From Agelas oroides (taxonomy: Eukaryota; Porifera; Demospongiae; Agelasida; Agelasidae), in NCBI GenBank assembly GCA_949130485.1, contig OX422183.1, positions 1,106,001 through 1,170,000 on the forward strand: a DNA stretch of 64,000 bases, in the 5' to 3' direction. Below, one piece after another: positions 25,741 through 36,883 of the stretch. The stretch's first letter is position 1. Every line of letters begins with the position of its first letter. The position numbers and the translations under genes are program-made. The notes below the pieces were generated by a model that saw only the letters and a program-made list of their open reading frames with translations, did not search any database and was not told the DNA's origin.

Positions 25741-27300
25741 GAATTTCCTATCTGTCCTGTATACATGAAATTAACTTAACATTTTCTTGACTGTTCTTAA
25801 CCTACATAGCTAGCCTGTAGAGGATATCATTACATATCCGACATGTACCAGTTGGTAGGCCTTGGCAAATTATTCTGGAAGAATAATAGGTGCTACATTT
25901 TTGCTAAGAATAATGAGAATAATGGACATTGTTTAATATTTGAGAATTATAGGTACAAATTGTCTACTATTGGTCTCTATAGAAGTTGAAAGAACTTAGT
26001 GTACACTGCCCAGTGTACAAAGAGTTAACTTGAACAACAACAAAAAAAAACAGTTGCAGACAGCAATCACGTCATCACCTCACGTAACTAAACGTAAAAC
26101 GGATAGTGGACGGAAATCCGGATATTACTGTCTGTAATGATGCACTACAACTATCGTAATGATAAATAGACAATTAATACATGTGTACCGTTTTTGGTTA
26201 TAGTTAAGGTACGACAACCTTGAATCGCGAATCGGGCCGATCCCGCTCATGAATAATTAATGATCGGGTGACCATAATGGCTCAATTCAAATTCGTTGGT
26301 TTGTTTACACTTTCCCATGGCAGCAACCGGAATCAACAAGGGGGGCGTGTCCCTTTGATGTGGCCTGCGGCCCTTTGTAGTGGTCTGGCGGCACTTTCAT
26401 GTGGCTGGGTGGAACTTTGAAGAAATCCTCCAACACTTAACAAATTACACCACAAGTGGAAAGAAAAATAAATTATAGTAATGAATGAATGAATGAAAAG
26501 CCACCTAAGTGCATGTGTATGCCTAATCTTTTAGCCCGTCTTTCCAAGCCTGAGAGTACTTACTGAAGTTTGACACCACAGCTGGATACAGTTATCATTG
26601 AAGAATCTTCAGTTAGAGTACTAAGCCTGAGAGGTAATCCATGGAGACTATACAGGGCCAAACATTTGCCGTCGTGAAATGGGACCTATGGTGACACAGG
26701 ATTTTACAGTGCCCACACTACCTATCTTAGCATGAAGGTACTTACATTTGCTAAAAATTAGAATATATAATTTTTTTCTAAAACCACTGCTAACCTGAGT
26801 TATGATCAAAAATGTTGACACTTCAGTGACCACACCAAACTTCATCCTGACTTGCAGCTCTGGAGCCTTGTATAATAACTAAGGTAGGTATACTGTTAAC
26901 AAGCTAGGTCTAGTCTATTAGCTACAACTTCCTGGTAGCAGACTACCAATACAGCACAGCCACACTGAGCTACAAGTCACTTTGATAGTTAAGTGAAGTG
27001 CACACTTTGCCACAGGCTTGCTGCACTACAGTACATCCCATGTGTCCACAGCGCTTTTGACGGCAATGGCGCTTCTTTACAACACCGACTGATGTCTCTC
27101 AGTAGCATTTGTGTGGTGTTCATATTTTCTAGATATAGATGCATACAACAGTAGCATGGCCATCTTCTGCCCAGCAAGTCATGCAAGTAGGCTGCCTTTG
27201 TATCATCTTACCTCTACATTGCTTCAATTACCACGTATTAGCACCCCCTTTCTACATGGGTTCATATGCAATACCAAGTAAGCTTCACCTCACTCTATAT

Positions 27301-28147
27301 CAGTGGCGTAGCTAGAAGCTGACAGTTGGTAGGGCACAAGTACAGACTGGGAACGAGACATGTACTTGGGTAGGCGTGGTTTGTAGACACATGTCTGTCG
27401 TACTCAGTAGACGAAGAGAAGCCCAGCGTGCCTGGCGGTTGCTCGAATGAAGCTACGTACGTACAGCACTGTTACACTGGCGGTTGTGTAGCTCCAGTAA
27501 GTGAGAAAGCCGGACGGTAGGGCTCCAGTTGGTAAGGCACTTACAGCAGTTGGTAGGGCACTTGCCAAGCATAGGCGTAGGAAGCAAATTTGGAGTGTAG
27601 AGGCCATGCTGTGCCGCGCGAAGCACTGCAAAAAAAAATGGAAAGTAATTTCGCCGCGCTAAGCGCGGCGGCGAATTTTTTCAAAGTGTGCACCTTTAGA
27701 CTGCAAAATAAAACCTTTTTTCAACAGTGTATAATATTCTAGCCTCGTTCTCAGACCTTACCAACCCTCCAGTACAACATTCAATTTATGTGGAAAACAG
27801 ATTATACTTCGTTGTCGTTCCCAGGAGACCGCCCGGCTAGCTTTCGTCGCTTGTAGTAGTCTCTTTGAAATCTGCATTAGCTTCGTACCGAGCCATCTCA
27901 CTGCCAAGATTTCGATCACCTTATAGTGTACTTTATTCGGAAATGTACGTATGTAACTGCATATGAGACTGACACAACGAAGAGGCTGCTTGACCTTAGC
28001 CTCGCTCCCAGAGAACGAGGTTAGCTTGAGCTAATTAATTTACGGCCTAAAAAGTGTAGCGGCCAAAGCCGCTACGGCCGCTACGGTTCCTACGCCACTG
28101 CTTGCAGCAGTTGGTAGGGCCTAGGCCCTACCTTAGATCCGCCACTG
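27301..28147. mobile_element. Non-autonomous hAT element with 8-bp target duplication
   Basis: It begins CAGTGGCGTAGCTAG and ends TAGATCCGCCACTG. CTCTATAT is repeated exactly outside both ends (27293-27300 and 28148-28155), the 8-bp duplication typical of hAT. GTTGGTAGGGC motifs are repeated near both ends. There is no transposase. A second element appears to sit inside it at 27572-28100. Confidence 0.9.
27572..28100. mobile_element. Probable hAT-type element nested in another hAT element
   Basis: CATAGGCGTAGGAAGC on the left mirrors GGTTCCTACGCCACTG on the right, allowing for one or two changes. The flanking octamers (TTGCCAAG and CTTGCAGC) do not match well, so the target duplication is decayed or the ends are slightly misplaced. 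GCCGC-rich short palindromes lie near 27650-27670 and 28057-28085. Confidence 0.5.
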
Positions 28148-29399
28148 CTCTATATACACCCAATGACTTAATGTTAGAAGCTAGATTGTGCACCAAACTC
28201 CAATCCCCCTGTTCCACTTTTGTCCTCTAGCAAGGCTTCCACACTATGTGTAGTTAGTGGGTTTCTCTTAGTCAAAGTTTATGCCCTTGCTGCTTGCTCA
28301 CCATGCACCTGAAAGTGTGTGCCTCTAGTGGATCTGCTCAATGGTCTGTTATGGGCAGGACGAAATGGCCTGCCAACTACACCCAATACTTTGCACTTGG
28401 GATGCAGTTACCACCTGCACTCCAGTCACCATTTTCTTTCCACTTGTGGTGCGGTTATGCTCGAAAAAATGCACTAAAAAGATGTTCTAGCTCGTTGAAT
28501 GTGACGGTTGGCTATGTTTGTGCAAAGCTTGCCTGAGTGGGCTTGAACGTTTGTGAGTGTGGTGGAAAGGCAGAGAGCCATCCTGGAAGACGGGTATCAT
28601 CACACATGCAGTTGTCTGGCGAAGGTACTGTAGAAAGCTGACTTTTCGGGGTTGTAGGCCCCACCCGATTTTATGCTAGCGGGAATGTGTGTAACTTGGC
28701 TCCATTCTAGGGGCAATGACAGGGAGTATGTTTGTGGGCATAACTCCCTGGCCTGGAGGTGAACACGAAAAAACATACATAGTTTTGTAGGGGGTGAGTT
28801 GAGCTTTCTGAAACTGGGCTCAGTTTAGGTTGGTTTGAGTGGAGGTGTGTCGAATTTTTCTTGAAAGCCAGCATAGCCAAAATTACTGTTTTTGAGGTGT
28901 TTTGGCCTGTAGACTGGAATTGAAGTGGTCCCAGGACAAATCCATCCGTAAAGTGTTTACTTGTTTTGTGTGTGTGTTGATGATGTGGTCAGATTGGGGG
29001 TGGAGCCTTGGAGAGGGTGCAAATTTTTATTTAGCTGAGGGACTAAAAATTGAGTTTTTTGGCATTATCAGGTAGAAAGCAGTTTGGTACAAACTTTTTG
29101 TGAATCTTGTCTACACTTAGACATTACCCATCCGTCCGTCCACATGATTCAGAGATTTGTGATTCAAGGTTGTCCTACCTTAAATGTATGATGTTTTCAC
29201 ATAGTAACGCTTTGGGAATAATTGAGAATAATGGGCTGGTTTGAGAGAATAATAGGCTGAAATTTTGGGAATAAAAGAAAAGAATAATGGGTGAATTATT
29301 GGGAATAATTTGCCAGGGCCTAACAGTTGGCTCCATCTTTTACAGGGTTGGTGGAGAACTGTCAATGAAATGTACACAGGACAGATAGGAAATTTCACT

Positions 29400-30011
29400 T
29401 TCACCTTGTGAATCATGTTTCTGATTTGCGCATTGTGAGCACATCACTGCATTGTGTCACTGAAGTTTCGTTATGGGTGGGGCTCATGCAACACATCGTG
29501 AAAACATTAACTATTCATGTGTATATGAACCACATTTGATGAGCCCTGTAACTTGTCATAATAAAGTATGTGGGAAGTTTAGTAATACAGCACTTTGAAC
29601 ATGGTTATGCGTTCAAAAATACACAATGGAATATTTGATTACACTCCAGGACTGCCATAGTTCTTCTCAGAGAGTTTCCACTGTATACCTGCCTGTTGTT
29701 ACCTAATTACAACAAACTAGATATGAAGTGGGCAGATTGGTTTGGACTATGTCACACATATATATTGTCTTCATGCACAAGCACAGCTGATGAGGCCTGC
29801 TATAAGTAACGGCCAAAATGTGTCCTGCACAGTGGGTGACTTGGCACACCTAGGTCTGTCTTTTTACCCAGGAGGGAGATGTGGCTCATTGATTGTTCAT
29901 GCAGCAACATGCAGCAACGCACTGAAGAAACTGGATTTTACTACTCACCAGGCATGACAGTGGTTCTGAGGAGGGTGAAATATGAATTCGAAAACTGTGC
30001 AAACTTGGTCA
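29400..30011. other. Non-coding stretch, nothing recognised
   Basis: No open frame with protein-like content and no repeat that I can match elsewhere in the window. Confidence 0.45.
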
Positions 30012-30029
30012 TCACCATGAACATGTGAC

Positions 30030-30290
30030 ACACAAGAAACTATGTACTGGTACCTGCCCATCTCCAGGTACTGGTCTACCAGCAGTCAGCACCACACTAT
30101 TGTTTACTCTGTACACCTCATCCCCGAACCACTTTGTCTCTTGTAGAGCAGCAACAACCACACCATATCTACTCAACTCACTCACTACTTGATCTATCTT
30201 CCTGTCCTCAGCATCCATCATATCACTTCCTTGTTCAGCAGTTTTAACAGAACCTTCCACATCTAGAAGTGACCTGGCGTTCCAGGTGCC
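30030..30290 (-). pseudogene. LINE endonuclease fragment
   Basis: The minus strand reads GTWNARSLLDVEGSV, then a Lys/Asp-rich helix, then VVSELSRYGVVVAALQETKW and VLTAGRP. This is the N-terminal part of an APE-type endonuclease of a non-LTR retrotransposon: the WNARSL and ALQETKW blocks are the usual metal-binding and catalytic-core motifs. Only about 85 residues survive; the rest of the endonuclease and the reverse transcriptase are absent. LINEs usually keep their 3' end on insertion, so a 5'-only scrap implies later rearrangement. The apparent start is not an ATG, and the frame continues upstream of it. Confidence 0.75.
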
Positions 30291-30362
30291 ACATTTAAAT
30301 TTTTTTTTTTACCTCTACCTTCATTTTGCTCTACATGCACAGTTTAAACAAGCCTGAATGTG

Positions 30363-30363
<1 letters not shown>

Positions 30364-30405
<42 letters not shown>

Positions 30406-30437
30406 ACACACACACACACACATGCACACACACACAT
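30364..30437. repeat. (CA)n microsatellite
   Basis: About 37 CA dinucleotides with a few interruptions (ACCACA, ATGCAC). The His-Thr and Val-Cys frames across it are artefacts. Confidence 0.97.
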
Positions 30438-30439
30438 GT

Positions 30440-31210
30440 ACCAGGTGCTTGGAAGTCGAATTGCATTTTTCATTCGCTATGGATTTGTCAGATTCTTTTT
30501 TATTCATATTAACAAAATGCATTCCATTGTTTCATGTTGTGTTTTAATTAAATATTAAATAATTAATTAATCATTACTTAATTAATTATTATTACTTATT
30601 ACTTTTTGATAGTCTAATATTCTCTGGTGTTATCTTCATTCACCATACGGGCAGCATGGGACCAGTGGGTTGTCCATACGGACAAATACCTAAAACATGT
30701 TCTTGAATGTCACAAGATAAAACTATAAGGCCAAACAAAATTGATTCCTGTTTGTGGGCCTACAAATTATAAAGATGACAAAGCAACTGAAGTGGAAGGA
30801 AATGGTGTTTAAAACCCAGTTTTGCCACAAAATCAAAATGAAGGCACTAAGCTAGTCTCATCCCCAGATAAGGCATGTACGTGCTGGGCACAAGACTATG
30901 CTTAGTATACAGAAGCCAGAATTTGTGTGAAGCCACTGGGTGCAAGCCGTGTGATTGCAGGCTGAAACCACAAGTCACGCAACTCTCACACAGCTAACCC
31001 ACAATAGGATGTAGTATCTCCATCTATGGAAGGAGGTGGTGTGATTACTGTACCTTGTCAGCTCATGTCTAGACATATCACAAGGAAAACTGTCTGCTGC
31101 ACCAATTTGACTAGCAATGTTAGAAAACAGGCTTGTTTAAGAAGCATGATAGTGTAAAGTGCAGCTTGCTTTTAAATGCATATATAATTTTCTGTAATGT
31201 GTTGCAGTGA
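30440..31210. other. Non-coding stretch between microsatellite and TRIM scraps
   Basis: An AT-rich TTAATTAATTA run near 30540-30600 is the only visible structure. No gene is supported. Confidence 0.45.
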
Positions 31211-31214
31211 ACAA

Positions 31215-31545
31215 AATAAACTTTGTCAGGTTCATGGTTACACACACATATACAAAACCATCATCATGAATTACAATTTCCCAACTGATGAAGTCACAAA
31301 CTCTCCACTTGTCTTTAACACTGAAACAATTGTTACATACTGCCACAAACTGATCAGAACCAATTAACACAGATGCCACAAAGGGAGTTCAGTTGTGCAC
31401 CTTGTAGTTACCAGAGACTTGCACACAGTTATCTGTGACATACAAATTTCCTGCCCCATTCTGAGCAATTTCAGTTGGCCTGCTAAACTCACTGCCTCCA
31501 TCATCATAGCAACCATCATACCTACCAGCACCTAATGTGCTGTTT
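31215..31545 (-). pseudogene. Decayed 3' fragment of a TRIM-NHL gene
   Basis: The minus strand keeps NHL-repeat landmarks in order but in shifting frames: RPTEIAQNGAGNLYVTDN, then IGSDQFVAVC, then DDGFVYVCV. These match the last three NHL blades of the intact gene at 39217-41439 (RPNDIAQNRAGNLYVTN, VSSDQFVYVC, DEDGFVCVGE). It abuts the 3' flank of the larger broken copy at 31658. There is no RING, B-box or filamin part here. Confidence 0.75.
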
Positions 31546-34489
31546 ATACTGAAGAGGTGCCAGTGTGCAGTGTGTTGCAATTCGTGAAGTGCTTTAATTT
31601 TAATGTAAAGACGTTGCTATGTAATACCACTTGCATGACACAAAGTATAATGTACAGTTACGCAATGCAAATTTTCCCTGCAGGTGAGTATTCACCTACA
31701 TACACAAAACCATCGTCATCAATTGCAATACCTGCAGGGTTACTGAACTGACCAAAGGAGGTCACAAACTCTCCACTTGTCTTAAATACTGACACACATT
31801 TGCTCTGATACTCACACACATAAACAAAGTGATCAGGATCAACACAAATGCTACATGGAAGGTTTAAATGTTTGGAGGCAGCACCCTTCTTACTGAAAGT
31901 ATACAAAAACTGTCCCTTGCAGTCAAAGACCTGCACGCGGTTATTGTAACTATCAGTTACATACAAATTTCCTGCTCCATCCAGGGCTATATCACTCGGC
32001 TTATTGAACTGACCACGTCCATTACCATAGCAACCAAAACTATTCATGTACTCCAACTCTGTGTTCCATGTTTGGACTCTGTGGTTTCCATAATCACACA
32101 CATACAGTTTGTCATTAAAGATCTTGATTAAATCAATAGCACCGAATTCTCCTGGTTGTGTGCCTTTATGTCCGACTACTTTTATGAGCTCTCCTTCCTT
32201 GTTAAACTTGAAGAGTGAGGAGATACCATTGTCTAATACATAGATATTGTCGTCTTTATCCACAGCTACTCCATGCAGTAGGATATGAAAACTTGCTGTG
32301 TTTAATAGTCTGTACCTTCTTACCCTCTCTATCAAACACTGTCACCCTTCCCCATTCAGCTACAAGTAGCTGCTGCTTACTGTTGAGTGCTATCCCCATT
32401 GGCAACGTCACATCTTCCACCACCCTGACTGGCTCTCCTAGCTGGGTGGGGTGGATCTTTGCAAACACTTGAAATGGACTGCCAGCAATTTGGGTGCCAT
32501 TCACCTTAACAATCAGGGTATAACTTTCACGAACCTCTGGAGTGTAAGTGAGCTCATAAACTCCTCCCTCTTTTGGGGTGACTCTGGCATGAGTAACGGA
32601 ATCATTCACAACTGATTTCAGCTCTGCCTGGACCACTTGCTTTTCTTCACAGAGTTGGCCATTTTGGTACAGAGTGTGAACTGTGAACTGGACTGGTTTG
32701 CCAACTTCAGCAACTTTTGTCCCAGGCCCCTCTGCTGTGCACTTTCTGGGATCCACTCTCAAGACCATTACTTCAGTATTCTTTTGGCAGAGGTCAGAGA
32801 TACCTTCAGCACAGGCCACTCTAACACCAATGTTTGCTACCTCTGCTGGTATGAGATCAATGTGCTCATGCTTTTCACACTGCTCTTGGATTTGCTCTTG
32901 AATGTGTTGCTGCAACGACATGAATTCTTCATCAGTCGCATTTTCAACACTGCGCTCTATAAACCCAATGACACCTCGAATCTTGCCGGTGGCTAGTGCA
33001 AAATCCTTCTTCTGTGCTCTCAGGTTGTCCAGCTTTTGCTGTTTCAATTCAGACACATTGTCCAGCAGCTGCTTCTCTCGCTTGTGTAGGATTTCGTGAA
33101 GTTGTTTGAACGACTGCTCAATTGTGCCTGTGACAGCTTTAACTTGCTCAGAAACTCCTCTTTCAACCTTCTCAACTTCTCTGGTAGCAGCTGAGATGTC
33201 AGTTTGGATCTTTGCAAGTGGTGCCAAACTCTCTTTGAGTGTTTTCTTGTACTGAGGGGCAGATTTCTTCACAAATTCTGACTTGTGTCCTACATGGTTG
33301 TAAAGAACACAATCACGACAAACGAGGTGATTGCAATCAAAGCAGTAGATCTTCAGCGGCTCATCGTGGTCTTCGCACATTGGGGCCGGGGCTTCTATCA
33401 GTGAACTCTCCTTACGGCCCCGCTCTCTCTGAACTCCTGAAGGGTCACGACCTTATGACCAGCAAATACCTTCAAAACACCGTGTAACTTCACGCAATCG
33501 TTGCAGATAAACTCGGTGCAATGGCGGCAAAATGCCTCGGCCTTCGCCCTAGAACACATTTCGCAAACCATTTTTTCTTGCCCTTGTTCCATTTTTGTAT
33601 GCAGTTCCGTCATCCGGTTAACGAAAACCGCCGTGGGCAATCGATCCGGGTCATTTTCCGGCAAAATCGTTTCTTTTCGGCACTTGGGACACGCAAAGGG
33701 GTTGTTAGTCCCTGCATAGATAGTGGAGTGGGAGGGATTGGAAACGGATCACGTGCGCCCTATCTTGCAACACTTAACGTGTTGATACAGTCCGCGTTGT
33801 AGCGAATGTGTGGAATTTGGCACGTTGCGGTCCGGTTTTGCTCGCCATACCCGACTTGGAAGAAGAAGAAGTAGCCGTTTTTTGCTAAGAAGAAGAAAGC
33901 ACCGAGATAATAGGTATGTGTTTTGTGTTATATTGTGATCCACTGTTGATGTTTTATTCGTACGAGTGGGCTTTTGTTAGAATTAAGCGCTTTGGGATGA
34001 GTATTTACCCTGTAGAAAGCGTAGCGCAATAAAGCTGAATGCTTTTGTGGGTGCACAGAGAAGCTAAGGTACTGAATATATATCTTTCAGGGAGCCTGAG
34101 AGCTAGTTTTAGTGCTTATACATTGTTTGGTGTACATTATTTTGAGTTTTACTTGTGTTGAGTTGCATAGTAGTTGGCATCACCGGTTGCTTCGTGCGTC
34201 TCCGAACAATGGACTTTGTGGGTGTACCATGACCTTGAGAATATGTGAAATACTGAAAGCTTTACATTTCTGTACCAAACTACCATTGGTGTAATGCAGG
34301 GTATGCATTTTTTGGCTATTCATAGCTTGGTCTGTGTAGAATCAATCTTTGTTCCTACCTCCTTCAATGAGTTGCCGCTAGGATGCCCTTTTGCCATAGA
34401 TAGTGCTATGGGTTGCAAACTTGTGATCACATTGTAAACATGTTTAAATATAACTCATGGGTCTATACTGACTGTTCATAGGATGTGTG

Positions 34490-36015
34490 ATGGCATACAG
34501 AACTGGTCATAGAAAGTTCCGATTGTGTCATCGGAAGAATGAAGAGCGGAAGAAGTTCTCCCAAGTGACGTCTCTCCCAGTATCCATAGCACTGAACGAA
34601 GCGATTTCCGTCTTCAAAGTGTCTGTACCTCTAGACCTTCTCTCATACAAGGTGTCTCTACCATTGTCAGCAGTAACTGAATCGCTTGTGAGATCTCTGT
34701 CTACCCTGCATTCACGGACCAAGCTAACTAAAGCTCTGCCAGCTGGTATGCCAAAAAGGTTTCAGCTGTTGCTGTGCATGCAAGCATTGTTTATTTTTGT
34801 GTTTTTTTTGTAGGATGGCAGGATGTAGTTGGACTGGATGGAGTGAAGAGTCACTTGACTTACTGCAAACTGGCTCTTGACTCACCTTGTGGTAATCCCC
34901 GAGTTAGCTTTACCCTCCGTATTAACGACACGTTTACTTGGGTATTGCTTGTTGGTGGTTGTCAAATCCTGCCGAGTGACAGTGCTCTGCTCTCTGACCT
35001 ACCAAGTTCCTTAGTGACAGGTATGTATTCTCATGCACTGTGTGTAGAGCATTGGTAACTTTTTCCCATATTTTTACTACAGTGTCTGGCGTGGTGGAAG
35101 TGCTGGAGAGAGTTGATGGCTTGAAAGTGTGTCCAGGAAATGCTGATGAGAAATTCTCCAGTTTGCGGAGTTTTCGCAAGGGGATGTTTTCAGCAGGTAT
35201 ACCTTACTATCTAGCACTTTCTCCTCACTCAAGTCATCAATGTTATCATTCAACAGGGGAAACCAGAACTGCCACTGTGGATTCAACAATACGTCACAGC
35301 AGATGTGAGCTGCTATTGGAGAATAGCTGTTCATCAACTCGGTGCCCCAAGTGTGAATCTCATCGGAAATCACTTCATGCGATGCTGAGTCGCAAAAAGA
35401 AGGAATCTCCTTCTGATCAGGCCAACCCTAGCAGTCACTCAAACTTTCGCTACTTGGCTACCCCCGTGAAAGTGAACCGTCTTGCACAGACACACACATT
35501 GCTACGACAGAAAAAGCAGCACATAGAGCGCTTGAAACTGAAGATCGAAAAACTGCAAGGTGTGACTGTGGACAGCTCCACACACGATGATCTGCAAGCA
35601 ATTGTGAAGGAGAACACCATACTCATTCACGAGAAGTACCCTCCAGACACATTCCAGCGGCTGTTTTGGGACCAACAGGAGCAGGCTGCTCGAGTTAGTG
35701 ATGCAAGGTCAATGAGGTGGCATCCCCTCATGGTGAAGTGGTGCTTGTATCTTCGACATGTCTCAGGCAAAGCTTACGAGATCTTGCGGCAGTCTGGGTG
35801 TGTAAAACTACCTTCTCAACGCACACTGAGGGATTACACCCATTTTGTTTCCACCACAGTTGGCTTCTCTACAGAAGTCGATCAGCAGCTGATGGATATT
35901 GCCAACATAGAGCACTGCAAGGAGCATGAGAAGTATGTGCTACTGCTCATGGACGAAATGTATGTGAAAGAAGACCTGGTGTACGATAAGCATACAGGTG
36001 CCTTGACAGGGTCCA
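34490..36015 (+). pseudogene. P-element-type transposase, C-terminal half missing
   Basis: Exons join in frame as 34490-34745, 34814-35020, 35083-35196 and 35257 to about 36015, all introns GT-AG in phase 1. The long final exon has a zinc-like CPKCESHRKSLHAMLSRKK segment, a Lys-rich coiled coil, then HPLMVKWCLYLRHVSGKAYE, LPSQRTLRDYTHFV and LLLMDEMYVKEDLVYDKHTG. This block matches the start of the RNase H-like domain of P-element/THAP9 transposases; the Asp of LLLMDEM is the expected first catalytic residue. The reading then leaves the family at GALTG and stops shortly after, so the remaining catalytic and GTP-binding regions are gone. No THAP zinc finger is visible at the N terminus. An earlier 5' untranslated exon (to about 33913, AATAG|GTATGT) is possible. 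The ATG at 34490 is the first in frame after an acceptor at 34481. Confidence 0.8.
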
Positions 36016-36019
36016 CAGA

Positions 36020-36570
36020 GTCCTGAACTCAATAGACGTTCTAAGTTGGTGGTACCTCCCCCAGATCTTTCCTCTCTGCGAGACAAATCTTGCAGCAGAC
36101 TGACCTTGTTTAAAAACAATCCTTTTGAAGGGTGCAGATAACTTAGCTATCATATTTTCAGCAAAATTCTGCAAGATGTGTTGTTCTTCTGGTTTCTTGC
36201 ACCAGTCATTTAACAAAAGGGCTTGCTTTCTAGCTTCTGCTGCTTGGGGTGAAGGAAGCTGGAAGCCATCATCACTCAGTACAGTTAGTAGTGCTGTCAG
36301 GAACATCTGAGTTGCAGCTGATAAGGAAAAATGTTTAAATTTACTACGTAGCTATTGTATAGATCACTATCTATGGAAGAGTACATGCTATACACAAATC
36401 TAGTTGGCTACTGTGGGCTTTGTATCTTACCTGTGACTGAGGAAAAAATAGTCTGCGGTAGTACTGCGGTCGCCATCACATCCACAGTCTTTGAAGAAGA
36501 TACACTCTTTGTCTTCGCATAGATAATGGATCGGTTTATGCCAGTCTTCGAAATTTAAGTCGACCGGCGT
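36020..36570 (-). pseudogene. Second coding region of the P-type element, unknown function
   Basis: Two protein-like blocks read on the minus strand from the right TIR inward. The first (about 36570-36432) gives NFEDWHKPIHYLCEDKECIF, then CGCDGDRSTTADYFF, and ends at a good donor (CACAG|GTAAGA). The second (about 36318-36020, after CTTATCAG) gives QMFLTALLTVLSDDGFQLPS, QALLLNDWCKKPEEQHIL and KIWGRYHQLRTSIEF. The simple junction of the two is out of phase, so the splice or the frame is not settled, and no in-frame ATG was found. Its coding likeness ends where the transposase ends, at about 36015-36020. I do not recognise the family. It could be an accessory protein of the transposon or captured host sequence. 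Confidence 0.45.
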
Positions 36571-36730
36571 TGATGGGCATGGATTAGAAACAGGAAGTAT
36601 ACTCTTCTGCGCCGTGTGTTGACATCCGGTTCAACGCGTTAACATCCGGTACAACGCGGACTGTAGGTGTGAACGGGTGCTAATACACGCCGTTTCCAAT
36701 CCCTCCCACTCCACTATCTATGGTCCCTGC

Positions 36731-36883
36731 TCGGAGGACCAGTTGTCGGACGCACTCTTTGCAGTAGTAGTGGAGGCAAGGGAGGATCTTGGGGTCACAA
36801 AAGTGCTCCTGACAAACGGGGCAGGTGATCTCCTCCTCCTGCTCCTCCAGTCCCTTTTCCACGGGGTCTGGAGCTTCCGCCAT
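36731..36883 (-). other. First half of the split RING domain
   Basis: These are the N-terminal residues of the broken TRIM gene, with Cys/His pattern CPVC-X11-C-X-H-X2-C-X2-C, cut off from the last two zinc ligands (CPKC, now near 33680). The 5' flank (36884-37010) keeps AGCTTCTTTTGAAGGAAA and GTGCGCAT, matching the flank of the intact gene at 41445-41540, so the promoter region was duplicated too. Confidence 0.75.

Larger units (their letters stand above)
25741..29395. mobile_element. Large TIR element without transposase (~3.65 kb)
   Basis: The left arm (AATTTCCTATCTGTCCTGTA... to TAGGCCTTGGCAAATTATTC, 25741-25875) reappears inverted at 29300-29395 (GAATAATTTGCCAGGGCCTA ... ACAGGACAGATAGGAAATTT). 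Subterminal AGAATAATGGG-type repeats occur at both ends. An 8-mer CCAGTTGG/ACAGTTGG next to TAGGCC looks like a target duplication, but it is nearly palindromic and homology continues outside it, so it belongs to the inverted arms. The interior encodes no recognisable protein and carries a nested hAT-type element at 27301-28147. The superfamily is not determined. Confidence 0.65.
33716..36722 (+). mobile_element. P-type DNA transposon (3007 bp), internally deleted
   Basis: The ends ATAGATAGTGGAGTGGGAGG (continuing GATTGGAAACGG) and their reverse complement form about 32-bp TIRs. GTCCCTGC is repeated exactly outside both ends (33708-33715 and 36723-36730). An inner inverted pair TACAGTCCGCGTTGTA lies 70 bp in from the left end (33786-33801) and 57 bp from the right end (36650-36665). 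P elements have ~31-bp TIRs, 8-bp target duplications and a subterminal inverted repeat, so all three match. A P-type transposase lies on the + strand and a second coding region on the - strand near the right end; both are cut at about 36015. Two ACATCCGGT.CAACGCG copies lie at 36623-36659. Confidence 0.88.
31658..36883 (-). pseudogene. TRIM-NHL gene broken by a P-type transposon and two frameshifts
   Basis: Parts in transcription order: ATG at 36883-36881 and the first half of the RING (CPVCQEHF, CLHYYCKEC) to 36723; a 3-kb transposon; then from 33715 the end of the RING (NNPFACPKC) and B-box 1 (CEMCSRAKAEAFC). B-box 2 (MCEDHDEPLKIYCFDC), a coiled coil and a filamin-type repeat follow to about 32290, and NHL blades run to 31658. 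Removing the insert and one target-site copy restores an open frame across the RING (LRAGTNNPFACP). Two further lesions remain: a one-base shift near 33400 between the B-boxes and a shift near 32280 at the first NHL blades. Domain order and 5' flank match the intact gene at 39217-41439. An intact protein would be a cytoplasmic E3 ligase of the TRIM2/3/71 type. Short exons avoiding the lesions are unlikely. Confidence 0.88.

Noticed and set aside
25848-29330. CCAGTTGG/ACAGTTGG as an 8-bp hAT target duplication
   Set aside because: The octamer is nearly palindromic and homology of the inverted arms continues beyond it, so it cannot be told from the arm itself.
30326-30558. His-Thr and Val-Cys ORFs
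   Set aside because: These are artefacts of the CA microsatellite.
32215-33802. Plus-strand ORFs opposite the TRIM copies
   Set aside because: They are antisense shadows of well-recognised minus-strand domains; the same shadows recur opposite 39217-41439 and 62561-64000.
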